This document shows, one piece after another, positions 49,090 through 61,551 of a stretch of 64,000 bases of DNA. The position numbers and the translations under genes were made by a program. How positions within the stretch are numbered: position 1 is the stretch's first letter; each line of letters opens with the position of its first letter. The notes below the pieces were generated by a model. The model ran no database searches. It was not told the origin of the DNA and saw only the letters and a program-made list of their open reading frames with translations. The stretch is from Margaritispora aquatica (lineage: Eukaryota; Ascomycota; Leotiomycetes; Helotiales; Discinellaceae): positions 1,415,758 through 1,479,757 of the forward strand of contig VJWN01000012.1 of assembly GCA_007644065.1 (NCBI GenBank). The letters are read 5' to 3'.

Positions 49090-51818
49090 GTTTAGGTGTA
49101 ACATACAGCAGTAAGTGGCAGAGAGCGAGGGTGCGTCTGGTGGGAGTGAGCTGCCTGTCTTCTCATGGGTATAAAAACGTTAATAATGAATGTTCTTTCT
49201 TAATAAATCTTCAGGCAAGACGAAACAGAGAAAGAGCGTGATTGTGACAAGTAGCACATCATCGTTCAAGCTTGCCTCGCTCCAATTCATCGTCCATCTC
49301 TTTCATACTCTCTAAGCCCAACTCAGTGAAAGAAAAATGCATCTGGTTTTCTACATTATTGCTGTGTCTAGGACTAGTCATCCCATGTTGTCAAGTATCT
49401 TTTGCTGGTGTCACTACTTCCTTGTCATTCTCCAAGAAGTCGATTGCAATCTATACTTTAGGCAATGAATTATATACTAATGAAGCAGGATTGTTGCCTA
49501 GTAATACACTGTACATCTTACTTTGAATTGGTTTTGTTTTCGCTTTTCGCTCCGCAGAAATGGCCTGTTTCTATTAGCCATTTGCAGATGATGGACACTG
49601 TATTTGTCAATGAGTGTGAAGTTTTATCTCAAGAAAACACGATAGAAGTTCGAGTCTTTTCAGGTGTGAAACCACTCTGGGTACAGGGGAGTACAACTAG
49701 TTCAAGAGTGAAGTCATAGTAAGGCTTATAGCCAAATGAGGTGGAATTCTCGTTTACGCCTCTGCTATTTGGCACACGAGATGGATTAAAGTTTCCACAC
49801 ATATTAATTGAAATCTTCGGTCTAAAACAGCCTGGAATACACTTTGTCAATGTAATACTGGACAGGATAACGGGCTTTGAACATCGTATCATAAACGAGC
49901 ACCGAGGAAGTAATATTTGCTTCTCATTCATTCACATTATCCTTAAGGATATCACTCAATCTCTCCAGGTTTATACACCCACATATTACTCTCTTAAACC
50001 CTGGGTACAGGTATGACTGAAGCAAAATTGCTGTCAATAATACCTATGCTCACTGTCACTGTTCTCTGTCAACTCTATTGTTCACTCTAATGATTTACGA
50101 AAGGTTCTCCTTCCTTGCTTTGAGATATAAACACCCCACGAATCCCGTCATCTGTACCACTGTTGTCAATCTCAGCCCCTCGCTATTCTACTTGGTCACT
50201 CTAATACTTCTTCATCTCGTTCAAGCACCTAGCAGCCAACAAGAAAACACCACCTCACTGTTCTTTGCTGTCACAACCTCAATGTTTATTTCCCTCTCGC
50301 TCACGTACACTTGCTGTCATTCTACCATCGACTGCTGTGTTCAAGGTATGGTGAGGCCCTTGTTTTACTCCTCGCCATCACGCTTCATATGTTCGTCTAT
50401 CCCCTCCAAGCCAAGAACTTCTCGACCACATATATGTAAGTAGGCTCACTTAATCATCCTGCTTGCTTCAGAATGAATCGGCACCAACACATCATTCTCG
50501 GGGTAGTCGTCTTCCGATGCGTAGCGTGTTATGGAAACAATTTTCATTGCTCTTATACCCTATTTCCGATTTCCTGAAATTGATGTTGACTAGTGTTAAT
50601 AAGTTCAACCAGAATTCCCCTAGTCAATGCAACTTTGAAAGTGAAAGTAATTCGAACCACGCTTTACCTCTCTTTCCCTCTTCTCTCAAACTACAACTCA
50701 AAATTCTCTCTAGCTTAGCTAAAATGACTCTAACTCCGCACCAAACCACATCTTCACTCCAATCATGTATCAGCACAGCATGTATATAAAGCCATCTCCT
50801 CGCCCGTGATTTCACATTTTTCATTCTCCGGTGAACCGCCCAAGACTACATTGACGAAATAAGTGAAGCGCTCTCGTCTTCACGATGTCAGTAGATGACT
50901 CACGCTGAACCTTAGGCCAAAAGCGCATAGCTCTGATCTTTATTTCCTCTTCACTTTTACTTCCCTTCATCCACGCACTTCCCCCCATCTCATCTCCAAC
51001 TCACGAGTAAGCATACGAGAGGTATCTGCCTAACCACTATTACTGCTGCTGTCAACTTGATACTCGACAATCATATTCCCACTGCACACATTATTTCACA
51101 CATTTCCGACCTCCATCCAACATCGGCCAATAACCATTGGAGTTTTGCTCTTCACATCATACGAGCAGCACCATGACCTAAAGCTTCCGGGGTTGCATCT
51201 CTCTTAGTCAACTCTGTTTTTGTATCGGCATGCTTCATTTATATGCCTTAGGTTGAGTTGGACTCTTCGATCTCGCTCTTCATTTTCCAACCAACGATAA
51301 CAACGCTAGTTCAAAGTTGATCGGTTCCTGCTAGGTACCATTCAGCTACCATCCAAGCTCATGCAAACCTATCTAAATTTGAAGCTAGGATACGGTTTTC
51401 CTTCAATGCTAATGAATCATAACAGATGTCAGCAAATATACGTTGTTTTTCTACCTACACAGATCGGAATTTGCGCGGGGTAGAGGCTTTCAATATGCTG
51501 CATGACTTGGTCATTAAACATACAATGCCTACTATAACATCAAATAGCATAATTCAAGTTAGAGACCTGATTGCTAATCTATGGTATTTTGTTTTTCATT
51601 CAAATTATAAACATTACAATAGTCAAGATAACGAGTGACCCCGCAAATTTCTCGACACTAATTATACAACTCATTACATCCATACATCGCCAAACATTCA
51701 TTTTCTCATCATCCTCGCCCAGCATACATACAAAATCCAATCGTATTTTCAGAATCGTGGGTATTTGTGTCATTAATGTTCTTCGTTTCTCCTCTCGCCC
51801 CCTTCTACTTCATCTGAT
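49090..51818. other. 2.7 kb gene-free AT-rich spacer
   Basis: Many short frames, none with recognisable protein character, and no repeats visible by eye. It lies 3' of the SUR7-family gene. A non-coding RNA is possible but I have no evidence for one. Confidence 0.45.
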
Positions 51819-52752
51819 TTAGGCGTACTCGTCCTTGACGCGGCGTTGGCTCTCGGTATCTACGAAAGATCCACGGGCTGAGCGACCAGAGCGCTGACGA
51901 CGGAAGAAACCCGTATTAGAGGTCTTTGCTGTCTTTGTGCGGTCGCCTCTTCGGTCAGCACCGCATCCCATGAAGAGCAGGACAGTAGCGATGGTGATGG
52001 CAGCCCATGCTCCCCAAGTGAAGCCAAATGCGTATGTTCCGATGGTTGCTGAAATGCCTCCATTGCGGAGATCACTTCGTAGTATAACAAAGACGGCACT
52101 GAATTGTGTGAGTAAATATCAAAAGGAGTCAGAGGGTAAAAACATACGTCATCAAACTGGCAGCCAAACTGAACCAAAACCAAGCGAACATGAGGACGAC
52201 GCCAGAGATAGCGGATGCAAGTCGACTGCATGGTGCCAACAGAGCCGAGAAAAATGCCATAACAGTAAAGAAGAGACCGATCAGGTAGAAAACCCATCCA
52301 AAGCGCCACATGAAGTAGAAGTATGTACTTGTTGTGTTCTTGGCGTGAGATCTAGAGATTATTAGCACAACAATATACATTGGAAATGCGTATAACGTAC
52401 CCGAGAACACTCGAAGGCACTCCCTGCGTCCCTCCAACCCAAGCATATCCAATTGGCAATGCCGGCACTGGAGAGCCGCAGTTCTGATTACCATCACCGC
52501 AAATATAGAAGTAGGTCCATCGCGAAATCGCTCTCCCTGCCGAAGGAATCCCAGATGTATCGGCAGACAGGAAATATGTGTTGTTGAGAGGAGTTGTATT
52601 CTTGACACCACTCAAAACAACGAAGAACATGAGCACAATAGCTCCTGCTATTAAGATGAGGGACGCAAAGCCCAAGCCACCGCCTGTTGAGCACATCAGC
52701 ATTGCCACGGCCAAATGGGATAATTATACATACGAAGTCCACCAGCAGCCAT
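51819..52752 (-). CDS. SUR7/PalI family plasma-membrane protein (Pun1-like)
   Basis: Sur7-family proteins are four-pass membrane proteins of eisosomes/cortical patches; PalI-type members take part in pH sensing. Exons 52752-52734, 52683-52401, 52351-52148 and 52098-51819 give 261 residues; the first exon has only 19 coding bases. Visible are TM1 (FASLILIAGAIVLMFFVVL), an extracellular loop with CGDGNQNCG and PALPIGYAWVG, TM2 (WVFYLIGLFFTVMAFFSALL), TM3 (ISGVVLMFAWFWFSLAASL) and TM4 (WGAWAAITIATVLLFMGCG). A basic cytosolic tail ends DEYA. The paired cysteines in the first loop match the claudin-like signature of the family. Introns are 50, 49 and 49 bases. Confidence 0.88.
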
Positions 52753-54763
52753 TGCGATAGTCGATTATTGGTATTCGAGTTGCTATTCGAAGGGATTGGT
52801 ACACGGGTACGAGCGGATTGCGATTCCTTTATGCACTAAGCTATCAGCACAAAACATTCTCAAAACACTGGAAGATCTTGTTCCAAGGTTAGAAACATAC
52901 GATGGTTTGGCGGTTTGGCAGTTTCGTCTGCAAGTCAATTGTGACGAGGATTAGTATTGTTGCTGAATGGTGGATATGTTGCAGTTGAAACGGGGGACAT
53001 GGCCAGGTAAATAAAGGTTGGAAGTAGTTGGCGTACCTAGGAATTAGTCTGGCCGTTAGCTCAGTCGTAGTTCTGATTCTGATGAGCGAACGTGTGAAGT
53101 GCCCACTCGATGACGATTGAAGCTGCAAACTGGATTACAGGGTTGAGATGGCACTTGGACTCTTTTCAGTGCAAGCTAAAGATGATGCGCTAAACTGGAT
53201 TAGGGAAAGTTTCGGCAAAACAACAGGACACGGCACCACATTCAACACGTTTGCAGACACCACCAACATGCCTGCTTGAAATCACGCCCAAATAGATCAG
53301 GCGGTAGTGAAATTGAACAGGTGACGAAGACGAAAAAAGACTGACCGAGGCCGTTCTTGGTGTTTTTTGAGTTATTTCATTTACAGTTGTAGATAGAGTT
53401 GTGGCCAAAAGCTGCCAACCCGAACAAATCCAAGAGCAAGGACATATTTTCAAGTCACTGGATCTTTGAATGTGGTGGATATTACGTCATTGGTCCGGAG
53501 GTAGAAGAGCTTGGACGGGAAAGAGGAAGATGAAAATCCAGGTTGACACCAAGCGAGATAAAACAATTGCCGGGGCACTAAGTCGCGTTGGCTGTGGAGA
53601 TCACACATGATCAGACTCCTCAGAGACTTTGACAATTATTTAACTTCTAGAATCCTGTATTATTGGAGACGTACACATAATGTGAATGTTTCAGAAGTAT
53701 GAGAGAAGAAACCGATGAAACGAGCTGCATTATATACAACGTAAATGGACATATTATATCGTATCCGAATGGCTGGTGAGAAAGTCCAAACGACTCCCGA
53801 TCACTCAACCGGATCCCGGCCCATCGGCAATGCTTGTACAGTAAGAATGGTAAGAGGTCCTCGATCGTCCCGCTCTCTTCCATTCTCCCGTCCGGGGAAA
53901 ATCCGATGCTCAAAGTTCCCTGATTCCCTTTTCCCTTTTAGAAAGTGCATCCTTTGGAAAATGTCGACATGCAACAGCTGGAGTTTTCGGTGCAGTCGAA
54001 TTACATAATCGAGAAGTGATTGATTGGGCTCAAACTGCCATGTCTTACATGCCCACGAAATGATGACTGGGCACCACATCGAGACGGCGATTTCGACCAC
54101 TGTCCATTTTAGCGACTTTGCTTGCTTTTGCGTTTGTTTTCACTTCCTGGCGTTTGATGCCGTGGACACCTCGAAGCCAGTTGCTCTTGTCAAGTGTCAA
54201 CATACATGCAAGCATTGCGTTCTTCTAAACTGTTTGTGGGTGTGTTGTAGCTTCTATTCAGAGTTGCGGTGAATGTCACCTTGGCAAAGATGAGTGTGCC
54301 ATGCATCGTGAGATTTATATTTGAATTCTCAAGGCTTCTTTCTTTGGACTGCCTATTGATTTTTCTACCTTCCTTACCATGTGAATTGTCTCCTCATTAC
54401 ATGCATATCAGTTTAAAGGCGTGCTATTGCTTCCCTACTTTTCTGCCATTGATCTGTCACTCGACTAGAACAAAGAGAAGCAATGAATTGTTTTGCCTTA
54501 TACAAAGATTCAGGAGAAATTGTAAAGATATCCGCTTTTATTTTTCTACTGAAAGGATCTTAGTCATGCCTATGGCACGCATGACTCGAATCGCATGCTC
54601 ATCTAGTACGCAGTCCTGGGAGATCCAGAAGTACCAGATATGATACGCTATCTCAAGCCATGCTATCCTGTGCAACGAGATGCAGTAAGGCAACAGACAA
54701 GCAACCGCAAGCAACATCAGCTAGCAGAAGCCCACCTCTTCATTGGTTCCAACGTTGTCGAGA
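52753..54763. other. 2 kb spacer between the SUR7-family gene and the F-box-like array
   Basis: The left part is the promoter and leader of the SUR7-family gene. Minus-strand frames at 53647-53913 and 53801-54100 overlap one another and have no recognised family. Nothing else is seen. Confidence 0.4.
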
Positions 54764-55866
54764 TTAATTATCTTCGATTTCAGAAGAAGTATACACACCA
54801 GATGTGCTCTCATTTCGGACAAGGTGAAGGCCGCTCAAAACTTTCTTGACGGACCAAGTCCTAACCACCAACTGATTCTCTCCCTTTTCAGTCACAGGAC
54901 CCGTACCAAGGCGTCTCGAGATATGAGCGAAATTCTGCAGCACTGCTAGGGCTTCTTGCGCATCCCGGCGGATACTTCTGTCCACGATGCAGATGCTGGA
55001 GATACCAGGAATAGAGCCAACTATTAGGAAGTCGACGGCTGTGCCCCATAAAAGAGGACTTCGATCCTGAGCTTCAATTTCTGCCTTGGTGAATTTACTC
55101 TTCTGCCTGGACTTGTGTGAGCATGTTTGTTGAGTGTGGACTTAGCATGGAATGGAAGGTACTTACTCTCTGCCAGAGATGTCAACATTGATGACTTCAA
55201 TATTGTTTCTCAGAAAGGCCTTGCAGGCACGCAAGCTCAACACATTAAAGAATCTATCAAGGGAGATCATTTATCAGTCAACCAAACCAGTCGCAGGGGA
55301 TACCTAAATCAAAGGCTAGTGAAAACTCACCCATCAATCCTCTCAATCATTGTCAAGCACCGAATGTCCTCCAACCTGTCCATTGGCATGCGGTACAAGA
55401 TTCCCTGGTTGCGCGTCGTAGCTACGAAGTTGATCTTGCGGTATACCTCTCTAGCCTCCTCGTACATAGTATTCGTGTTCTTCGAAGGAGCCAAAGCGAG
55501 CAAGAGACTAGGGCAGCTGAGTTTGGGGCCGAGCGCAAGAATGGTGCTTTGGTGGAAGATCTTGAGTCTGATTTCGGCAGGGATGTTGGCGAGATTCGAT
55601 CTAGTGCTGTCGTCGTTGTCTGCAAGTTCTTCGGTTTCGGCAGTCGATTCTTCGTTGAGAGGCTGAGTCGAATGATCGGAGGAAAGAGATACGATGTGAG
55701 CAATGACGCATTCTGGAGCTTGCAAGCCCATATCTGATCTTTCGAGATCCATTGACAGGTCGACTGCACAGTCTTCAGCAGAGCCAACATGAATGCTGGT
55801 ATCTTCTCCTTGCAAGATGTCTGACATGTTGATGTCGCCTCCTTCTGGAGCGAATGCAATGCTCAT
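54764..55866 (-). CDS. F-box/2EXR-like protein, local paralogue A
   Basis: Exons 55866-55331, 55253-55167 and 55106-54764 (introns 77 and 60 bases) give 321 residues. An acidic N-terminal stretch of about 90 residues precedes NIPAEIRLKIFHQSTILAL, the helix pair typical of F-box or 2EXR N-termini. The motif GPKLSCPSLLLALA and YEEAREVYRKINFVATTRNQG follow. Exon 2 codes for LSLRACKAFLRNNIEVINVDI. Exon 3 carries LLWGTAVDFLIVGSIPGISS then ICIVD. The same blocks in the same order occur in the two genes to the right, so these are paralogues. Function is unknown; F-box proteins usually supply substrates to SCF ubiquitin ligases, but an SCF role is not shown by sequence here. Confidence 0.68.
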
Positions 55867-56571
55867 GGTTGTAATTTCTTTTGTTTATTGTGTCGATGTT
55901 GCATTGAAATATTTAGCAGAAGAGGCAACGCGGCTGCGAAAATCATGCAAATCTAAGCGACCTCGTAAAGTTTTCGAAATGGACGAAAGTTTACCTGAGA
56001 TAGGACTTGGATCGGTTGTACCAAATTCTCTCTCTCATGTATTCTTACTAGAAGAACGAATTGGCAGGCTTCAGTCCACTGCTTTCGACCTCCATGGAGA
56101 TGGCACTGATCTGGAACTTCAACATATCAAAGAGAATTTCGTGCTATTCGATCTTGGAGCTCAAGCATCGCGTCACTATACCCAAGGTGACTGATCTTAC
56201 TGCAACTCAAGGAGTACATCTGACAGTATTAAAATCCAATCTCGCTGATGGAGCAGGACCACAAGCTTCAATTTGCAAAAGTAATTGAAGATCACAATCC
56301 CAAATCAAATCAAAGCTACCTTTTCAGATGGAGCCGGATGTCTCTCTTTCCTTCACATCTAGCCTCAGTCTTACCTTACGGAAGCAGTCATCACTGACAT
56401 AAAATTCGGTGGCCTGTGGAAGTGCCTGAAGACCTGCTTGGTAAGGATTAGGCTCTGATGAAATTTTGTGGATTAGACCGATGGTCAACCCTAATTTCAG
56501 ACATTTAGGGTGAGCCTCAGCTTCTGGGCGTGATGGGTGGATGGTATCCTCCTTCTGCAAGCTGCATGTCT
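55867..56571. other. Spacer between paralogues A and B
   Basis: It contains the promoter side of paralogue A and the 3' side of paralogue B. Frames in it (55793-56194 plus, 56324-56578 minus) have no family character. Confidence 0.45.
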
Positions 56572-57777
56572 TTAGCATTTTTTGTGGCTATATCTTTGCC
56601 ATATTCGTGCCATTCGCTCCTTGCGCACAAGCGCGGCTGCAAGTGAACTTGCCTCATCAAATTCCGCCTGCCGCATAGCTTCAGCAATACGCTCGGTCAT
56701 CCAAGGAGGGTTGTACGGCGCTGAAAGTGGGTCAGGCACCAGTTCCTCCACGGTCACAGGTCCAGGGTACTCTAAGCCCAGAGATTGGTCCCAAGTAATG
56801 ACCTTGATCGCTGAAGCGTCCCAGATCTCCAGGTGTGGCCATACTCCCATAGCCAACTTGAATGTGAGGAATGCGAAGCGGAACCACCCTACGATGGCGT
56901 GTTCTGTGCTATGTCCATGCGGAAGGAGGTCGTCGACAACGACTAACTTAGAAACGCGGGTACCAGGAGTTCCCATCAGGTACTCGGCTGCTCTCCACCA
57001 GCCTAAGCCATCGCGCTTGGGAGTGGTTGAGACACTGGTAGGTGCTCCGACGAAGCTGGAGGAGAAGTTTATACCTTCATAATTAAATTCTCTGTGTTTA
57101 GGTGAGCGTTTGTCCTTCCCTTTTGGAGGGCATGTTTCAACCATGAGATGTGATTGGTCAAAGAGGCGCTGGGAAGAAGAGGAAATGAGGGAAGAAGGAC
57201 CATACCGGCGGTCTTTGATATCAACAGTGATAACTTCGAGATTATTGAGGCTCATCGCGGAGCAAGATCGCAAGTTCAAGGCCTCCGGGTGTAAGAAATG
57301 GCTGTGGTCTATTGTCACCAGCCATTTTAAAGAGGCAAGAAGATGAAATCGTAGGCTGGCATACCTGTCTCCCGGGACAATCATGTGCAAAAACCTGATC
57401 TTGGCAAGATCTTCCCACGCCATGTCGCAGAAACGTTCCTGGTTATTGACCGTGACGACGAAGTTCACTTCCTTGTAGGCTTTTCTTGCCTCCTGGTACA
57501 TGTTGTCCTCGATGAAACCGTTGCTTTTTTGCGTTCCTGGCGAGTGTGTTAGTCAGTATGCGATTTGGAGTAGATCAAGCTGATGCGAGAAAGCAGGGCA
57601 GAGGTATATTTCATGAGTGTGACGAAGGAGAGCTGACCTACCAAGAGCGAGAAGCAAAGGAGGACAGCCAAGCAAAGGCTCAAGCGCAAGCGAATGGCAG
57701 CACTTGAAGATCCTGATGCGGATCTCAGGCGGGATGCCACGAAGATTGAAAGTCATCGGGATGTTGGGGTCGGCCAT
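56572..57777 (-). CDS. F-box/2EXR-like protein, local paralogue B
   Basis: Exons 57777-57642 and from 57536 on; I read a 63-base intron at 57364-57302, giving exons 57536-57365 and 57301-56572 and 345 residues. Blocks shared with paralogues A and C are GIPPEIRIRIFKCCHSLAL, CPPLLLALG, MYQEARKAYKEVNFVVTVNNQ, LNLRSCSAMSLNNLEVITVDI, and the W-x2-A ... VSKLVVVDD core (GWWRAAEYLMG). The C-terminus is longer and charged (ERIAEAMRQAEFDEASSLAA). The intron after LLLALG is absent from A and C. The 63-base intron is a multiple of three without a stop, so unspliced mRNA would add 21 residues. The start at 57777 has a good ATGG context; 57810 is an alternative. Confidence 0.62.
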
Positions 57778-58962
57778 GGCAAATCTATGGTTTTGGATTA
57801 GCATCGTCATGTTGAATAGTTGGATTGAGGTTGGTTTGGAGTATACTTGTTTCTGAGATAGAGCAAGTACGCAATGGCAGGGAAAGATGATGCTGAAAGT
57901 TCAAGGTAAATTTGAAAGAGTAAAACGTTAAACGACTTACTGCGATGAATGGCTCATGGTAAGCAAGCAGCTAGGTTGATCAACTATACTGTTGTTGATG
58001 AGAAGGATTTTTACTCTGGAAGTGGGAAACTACGGATACTTGTGTACGATTGTGGCTGCGGGAGGGGGAGGGAGGATTAAGCACTAGGTAAGAGGAGGTG
58101 TTAGCTTTGTTTTCGCGGTGAGGTGGAAACTTGAGCATACCTACCTAGAGGAACTAATGGTTGGGGACCCGAGTTATCCGATCGGATGTTGTACTGACAT
58201 GTGCTTGAATATATGGGACTCATGATGGAGGCGATAGAAGATGGATTTGATTTCACTGAGGCTTGTTTTGATTGTCGATGGGGTTTGAGTTCTGTTGCTA
58301 TGTTTTTTTTTTGGAGTACTTCGGGGGAAACTGGAAACTTGTCCACGCAAACCCGAAACAGCCCTGCCCTGCAAAAATGGCACCAAGTCAGCTGTTGGTC
58401 TATACGAGTTTGAGAGTAGCCTTGTTTTTACCATAGGGATGGTTGCTTGCAAGAGCGTGCAAGAAACCCCAAACTTGAATCAGCAAACGAAGTATCTACC
58501 AAATATCATGGCATAGCTTTCGCAATAATTCGTAATCAAATTGATCGTCTGGCTCGTCATCTCCCAAGTATATATGCCTGTATGTTCGTTTTGCTTGACT
58601 TATGAGTATTTCTGTCTTCACCAAGCCTAGCCTAGTGAGAGAAATGGGAATTCTCAATAGGGATGAAGTTCGAAGTAATGGACAAGAGATTTGAATAGGT
58701 CAGGATGGCTGCTGCTGTACAAGTGCTGTGATATACTCGGATTGCAGCTTCTTTTTCGTTCTAGTCCAGCAATAGTCCCTTCCCAATCCTAACAACTCAC
58801 AGTTGCGTTTCTGAAAGCTGGACACTTTAGTCTATGATGTAGCTGCCATCCTTCGAAGTTTGGATTTGGAAGTATATCTCTCGCTAAGATTTCCTTGTCG
58901 GAGTGGGAGGGAACGAAGCGAGGTTTCTAATTGAACCGGTCAACGTCCTCAAGAATCGCCAT
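57778..58962. other. Spacer between paralogues B and C
   Basis: 1.2 kb with only overlapping short frames near 58100-58520 on both strands. No fifth family member is recognisable. Confidence 0.45.
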
Positions 58963-60079
58963 CTAAGAAGACGTCATTAGCAAAGCATTTCCGACTCTTA
59001 CCAGTGAACGGGGCCTATTGAACGAGGAGTTTCTAGACTGATAGCCCAGAGCTTCTCTGATCTTCTGGTTCAGCTTCTTAAGCCACGACCAAACTCCACG
59101 TCGAAGCTTCTCCAAAACGGGAACCGTAGGATATGGCCTGGACCTGAACGGATAAAGTGGTGATGCTTGAGGGACCCTGATGCTAGGTCTCGCCCGTGCT
59201 AAGCAGTAGAAGAACCTTCTCCGGCCTTCTCTTCTCTCCCAAGTGGCAATAAATCTCTCGTTAGGAATCTCGTCGAGTCGTGACATGGATTGTAGGAGGT
59301 AGCTAAGCCTATCGAAGTATTGCCAGGTGTATCTCAGCGAGGCATCAGGGGCGCAACAACGCAAGCTGTCTATGACAATGATTTCGGGTCTGTGGGGTTT
59401 GCAGCCCATCATAAGCTTTTGGAGAGCTGTGAGCCAGTTTATTGCACTATCGTCTTTGAAATTGCGGTAGCTGGTTGTTTGGTTAGCGTAAGTTTGAATG
59501 TTTTGAGGATTGCTGGAGAGGAATCGGCAGGTGCTTACGGGCGGTTCTTGATGTGTATCGTAACAGCATCGATGTTGTTGTTTCTGGAAGCCTCGGGGTT
59601 TTCAAGGTCTAAGACTCTTGAATTTTTGGAGTTGCTAGATATCGTTATCATGAATATTCATACTTTGGATTGACTTGCTGGTATACTTACATGTATTCAT
59701 CAACAACAATCACCAAGAAGCGAATGCCCATCAGCTGCTCCACTGGCATATTACGAAAAGAGTCTTGATTTGTCGCTGTCACGATAAATCGTCCTTCATC
59801 GAAGACCTCCTTCGCCTCATTATAGATCCTTGACTCGACAGAGCTGCGATCCTTAAATACGCCAAATGCCAGTAGAAGAGGTGGGCATTGTGACTTTGGA
59901 CCTGCAGTCAGGGAGATACAGTTTCGGAAGATCTTGAGGCGTAGCTCTGCTGGTAAGGCCTTGAAGTTGAGAGGTTCTTCTTTTGACATAGCTGGAGAGT
60001 TCGAAGAGGGTGTTAAAATCTTTGGCGCAGCATTAGGATGTCCTGTTGATATGGTCAGAACTTGTTCGCTGCCCTGCAA
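58963..60079 (-). CDS. F-box/2EXR-like protein, local paralogue C
   Basis: Exons 60079-59691, 59634-59539 and 59470-58963 (introns 56 and 68 bases) give 330 residues, or 300 if translation starts at the internal ATG at 59989. The core reads ALPAELRLKIFRNCISLTA, GPKSQCPPLLLAFG, IYNEAKEVFDEGRFIVTATNQ, then FRNMPVEQLMGIRFLVIV. Exon 2 encodes RVLDLENPEASRNNNIDAV. Exon 3 carries INWLTALQKLMMGCKPHRPE and IIVIDSL. Intron positions match those of paralogue A (after the IRFL/IRCL block and after the acidic beta-strand block). The C-terminal basic region (VPVLEKLRRGVWSWLKKL) is unique to this copy. Function unknown. Confidence 0.66.
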
Positions 60080-60589
60080 AAGTACAGCGTAAGTTCTGAA
60101 GTCTAGTTAGCTATCTAATTTTTCTTGCAGAGTGCAAGCAAGAGATCTAGTGCTGGGCTGTAGGAGTTGAAAAGAAGGGCTCACTTGACAATTTTGATGA
60201 CATTCATAGCTTCGGACCTATAGCGAATGTAGGGCTGATCAAGGCCTGTCGTCTGAGCAACAGAATTGATTTTGAGATTGATCTAGGTGCGTTGTGGCAA
60301 TTGTCGTAAAGGCTGAGGCCATTGAAATTGCTGCCTCGAGTGAAACCGTTTTCGTTTGGCGTGTTTGTCCACAAGGCTTCGATCGTCGCTTAGCAAGTGA
60401 TTTATCTGTTGGTGATGATCGCCCACATACCACGACGATTCACCTTAACTAGCACCAAAACTCTGGTGGATAACCAAAGATAATTACCCTACCAATGAAT
60501 TCTGTGGTATTACAAACAAGATAACATACGCAACTAGTTTTATTCGGCTTTACAATACCTGTAGTATATTCAGTTTACAAGCCCGAAGA
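60080..60589. other. Spacer between paralogue C and the inverted relic D
   Basis: Nothing recognised. It is the shared 5' side of C (minus) and of the relic (plus). Confidence 0.45.
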
Positions 60590-61551
60590 TGGTGGACATA
60601 AGCAACAAGCCATTCGCATATTCCCAGCACCAGTCAAATTACGTCTAAAGATCTGCCGACTTGAAATTTCCAGAGGCATTAATCATTCGCTAGCTAACCT
60701 GCTTATTGCTTTTGGCCCTGACAAGATCCTTTACGATGAGGCGTGGGAAGTCTTTCAAAAGGTGACGAAAGTCATCACAGACCACGACATGGAAGATATC
60801 ACGAACTAGAGGAAGGAGGATGTTGCAAATATTGTCAATTTGATAATAATCTGTTCAATTCAAAGGTCTGTTCACACTCTATCTAACAGCATCTTTGAAG
60901 ACTAATAGCAAATGAAGGTTTGATAAAATGAGTGCGCTTGTCCCGAATGCGTTCAGAGCGGCAGGGAGTTCTTCACTCGAGAAGATAATTCTTGACCTCG
61001 ATCGAGACAAGTAGGTCTTTTCTTTCCATCATGATAAATCTTTCTTTTATCTTGATGTTATAGCATAGCAGAATAGTGACGCTAATGCATGGATTTTGGA
61101 ACAGGTGCGCCAGGGTTGAATGTGGAGAAATGGAACCTAACAAGGTTTCCATCAACAAAAGTGTTTCGAGAATCCGCTTGTTATCCAAAAATATCAGCAG
61201 AATAACCGTCATTATTGGTGCTCAAACAATATACAAGGACAGGCATAATGGCCAATTGTACTTGATGCGAAGGGGTCTTGGGCTCAAATCCACTTTCAAC
61301 TTGACTGTTGGTTGGATTGGTATCTATGACGGGGAAGTGATAATCAACAACTCAGACACCAAGAATGTCGCTCAGCACGATATTGATCTGCTTAAGTACC
61401 ATGCCGATAGAGTGCGGGGGTTCTGGGTAGGGGTGGTAGAGGGGGAGAAGTGTAGCAAGCTGATAGGAGTTTCGTTTTTGCATTAGGCATTGCAGAAGAA
61501 GCTGGAGGTTGCTCGGGCTAAGAAACCAGAGACTTTAGATAGGCAAGTCTA
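60590..61551 (+). pseudogene. Decayed F-box/2EXR-like paralogue D, inverted
   Basis: On the plus strand, 60605-60800 reads IFPAPVKLRLKICRLEISRG, then LANLLIAFGPDKI and LYDEAWEVFQKVTKVITD. These are the same blocks, in the same order, as LPAELRLKIF, PPLLLAFG and YNEAKEVF of paralogue C. The frame then meets a TAG near 60807. A second block at about 60928-61010 (NAFRAAGSSSLEKIILDLDR) corresponds to exon 2 of A-C and ends at a GTAGGT donor-like site. A third frame, 61076-61486, ends in TAG but protein-like sequence continues to 61551 (KKLEVARAKKPETLDRQV). The stops make it a probable pseudogene, opposite in orientation to A-C. Confidence 0.6.
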
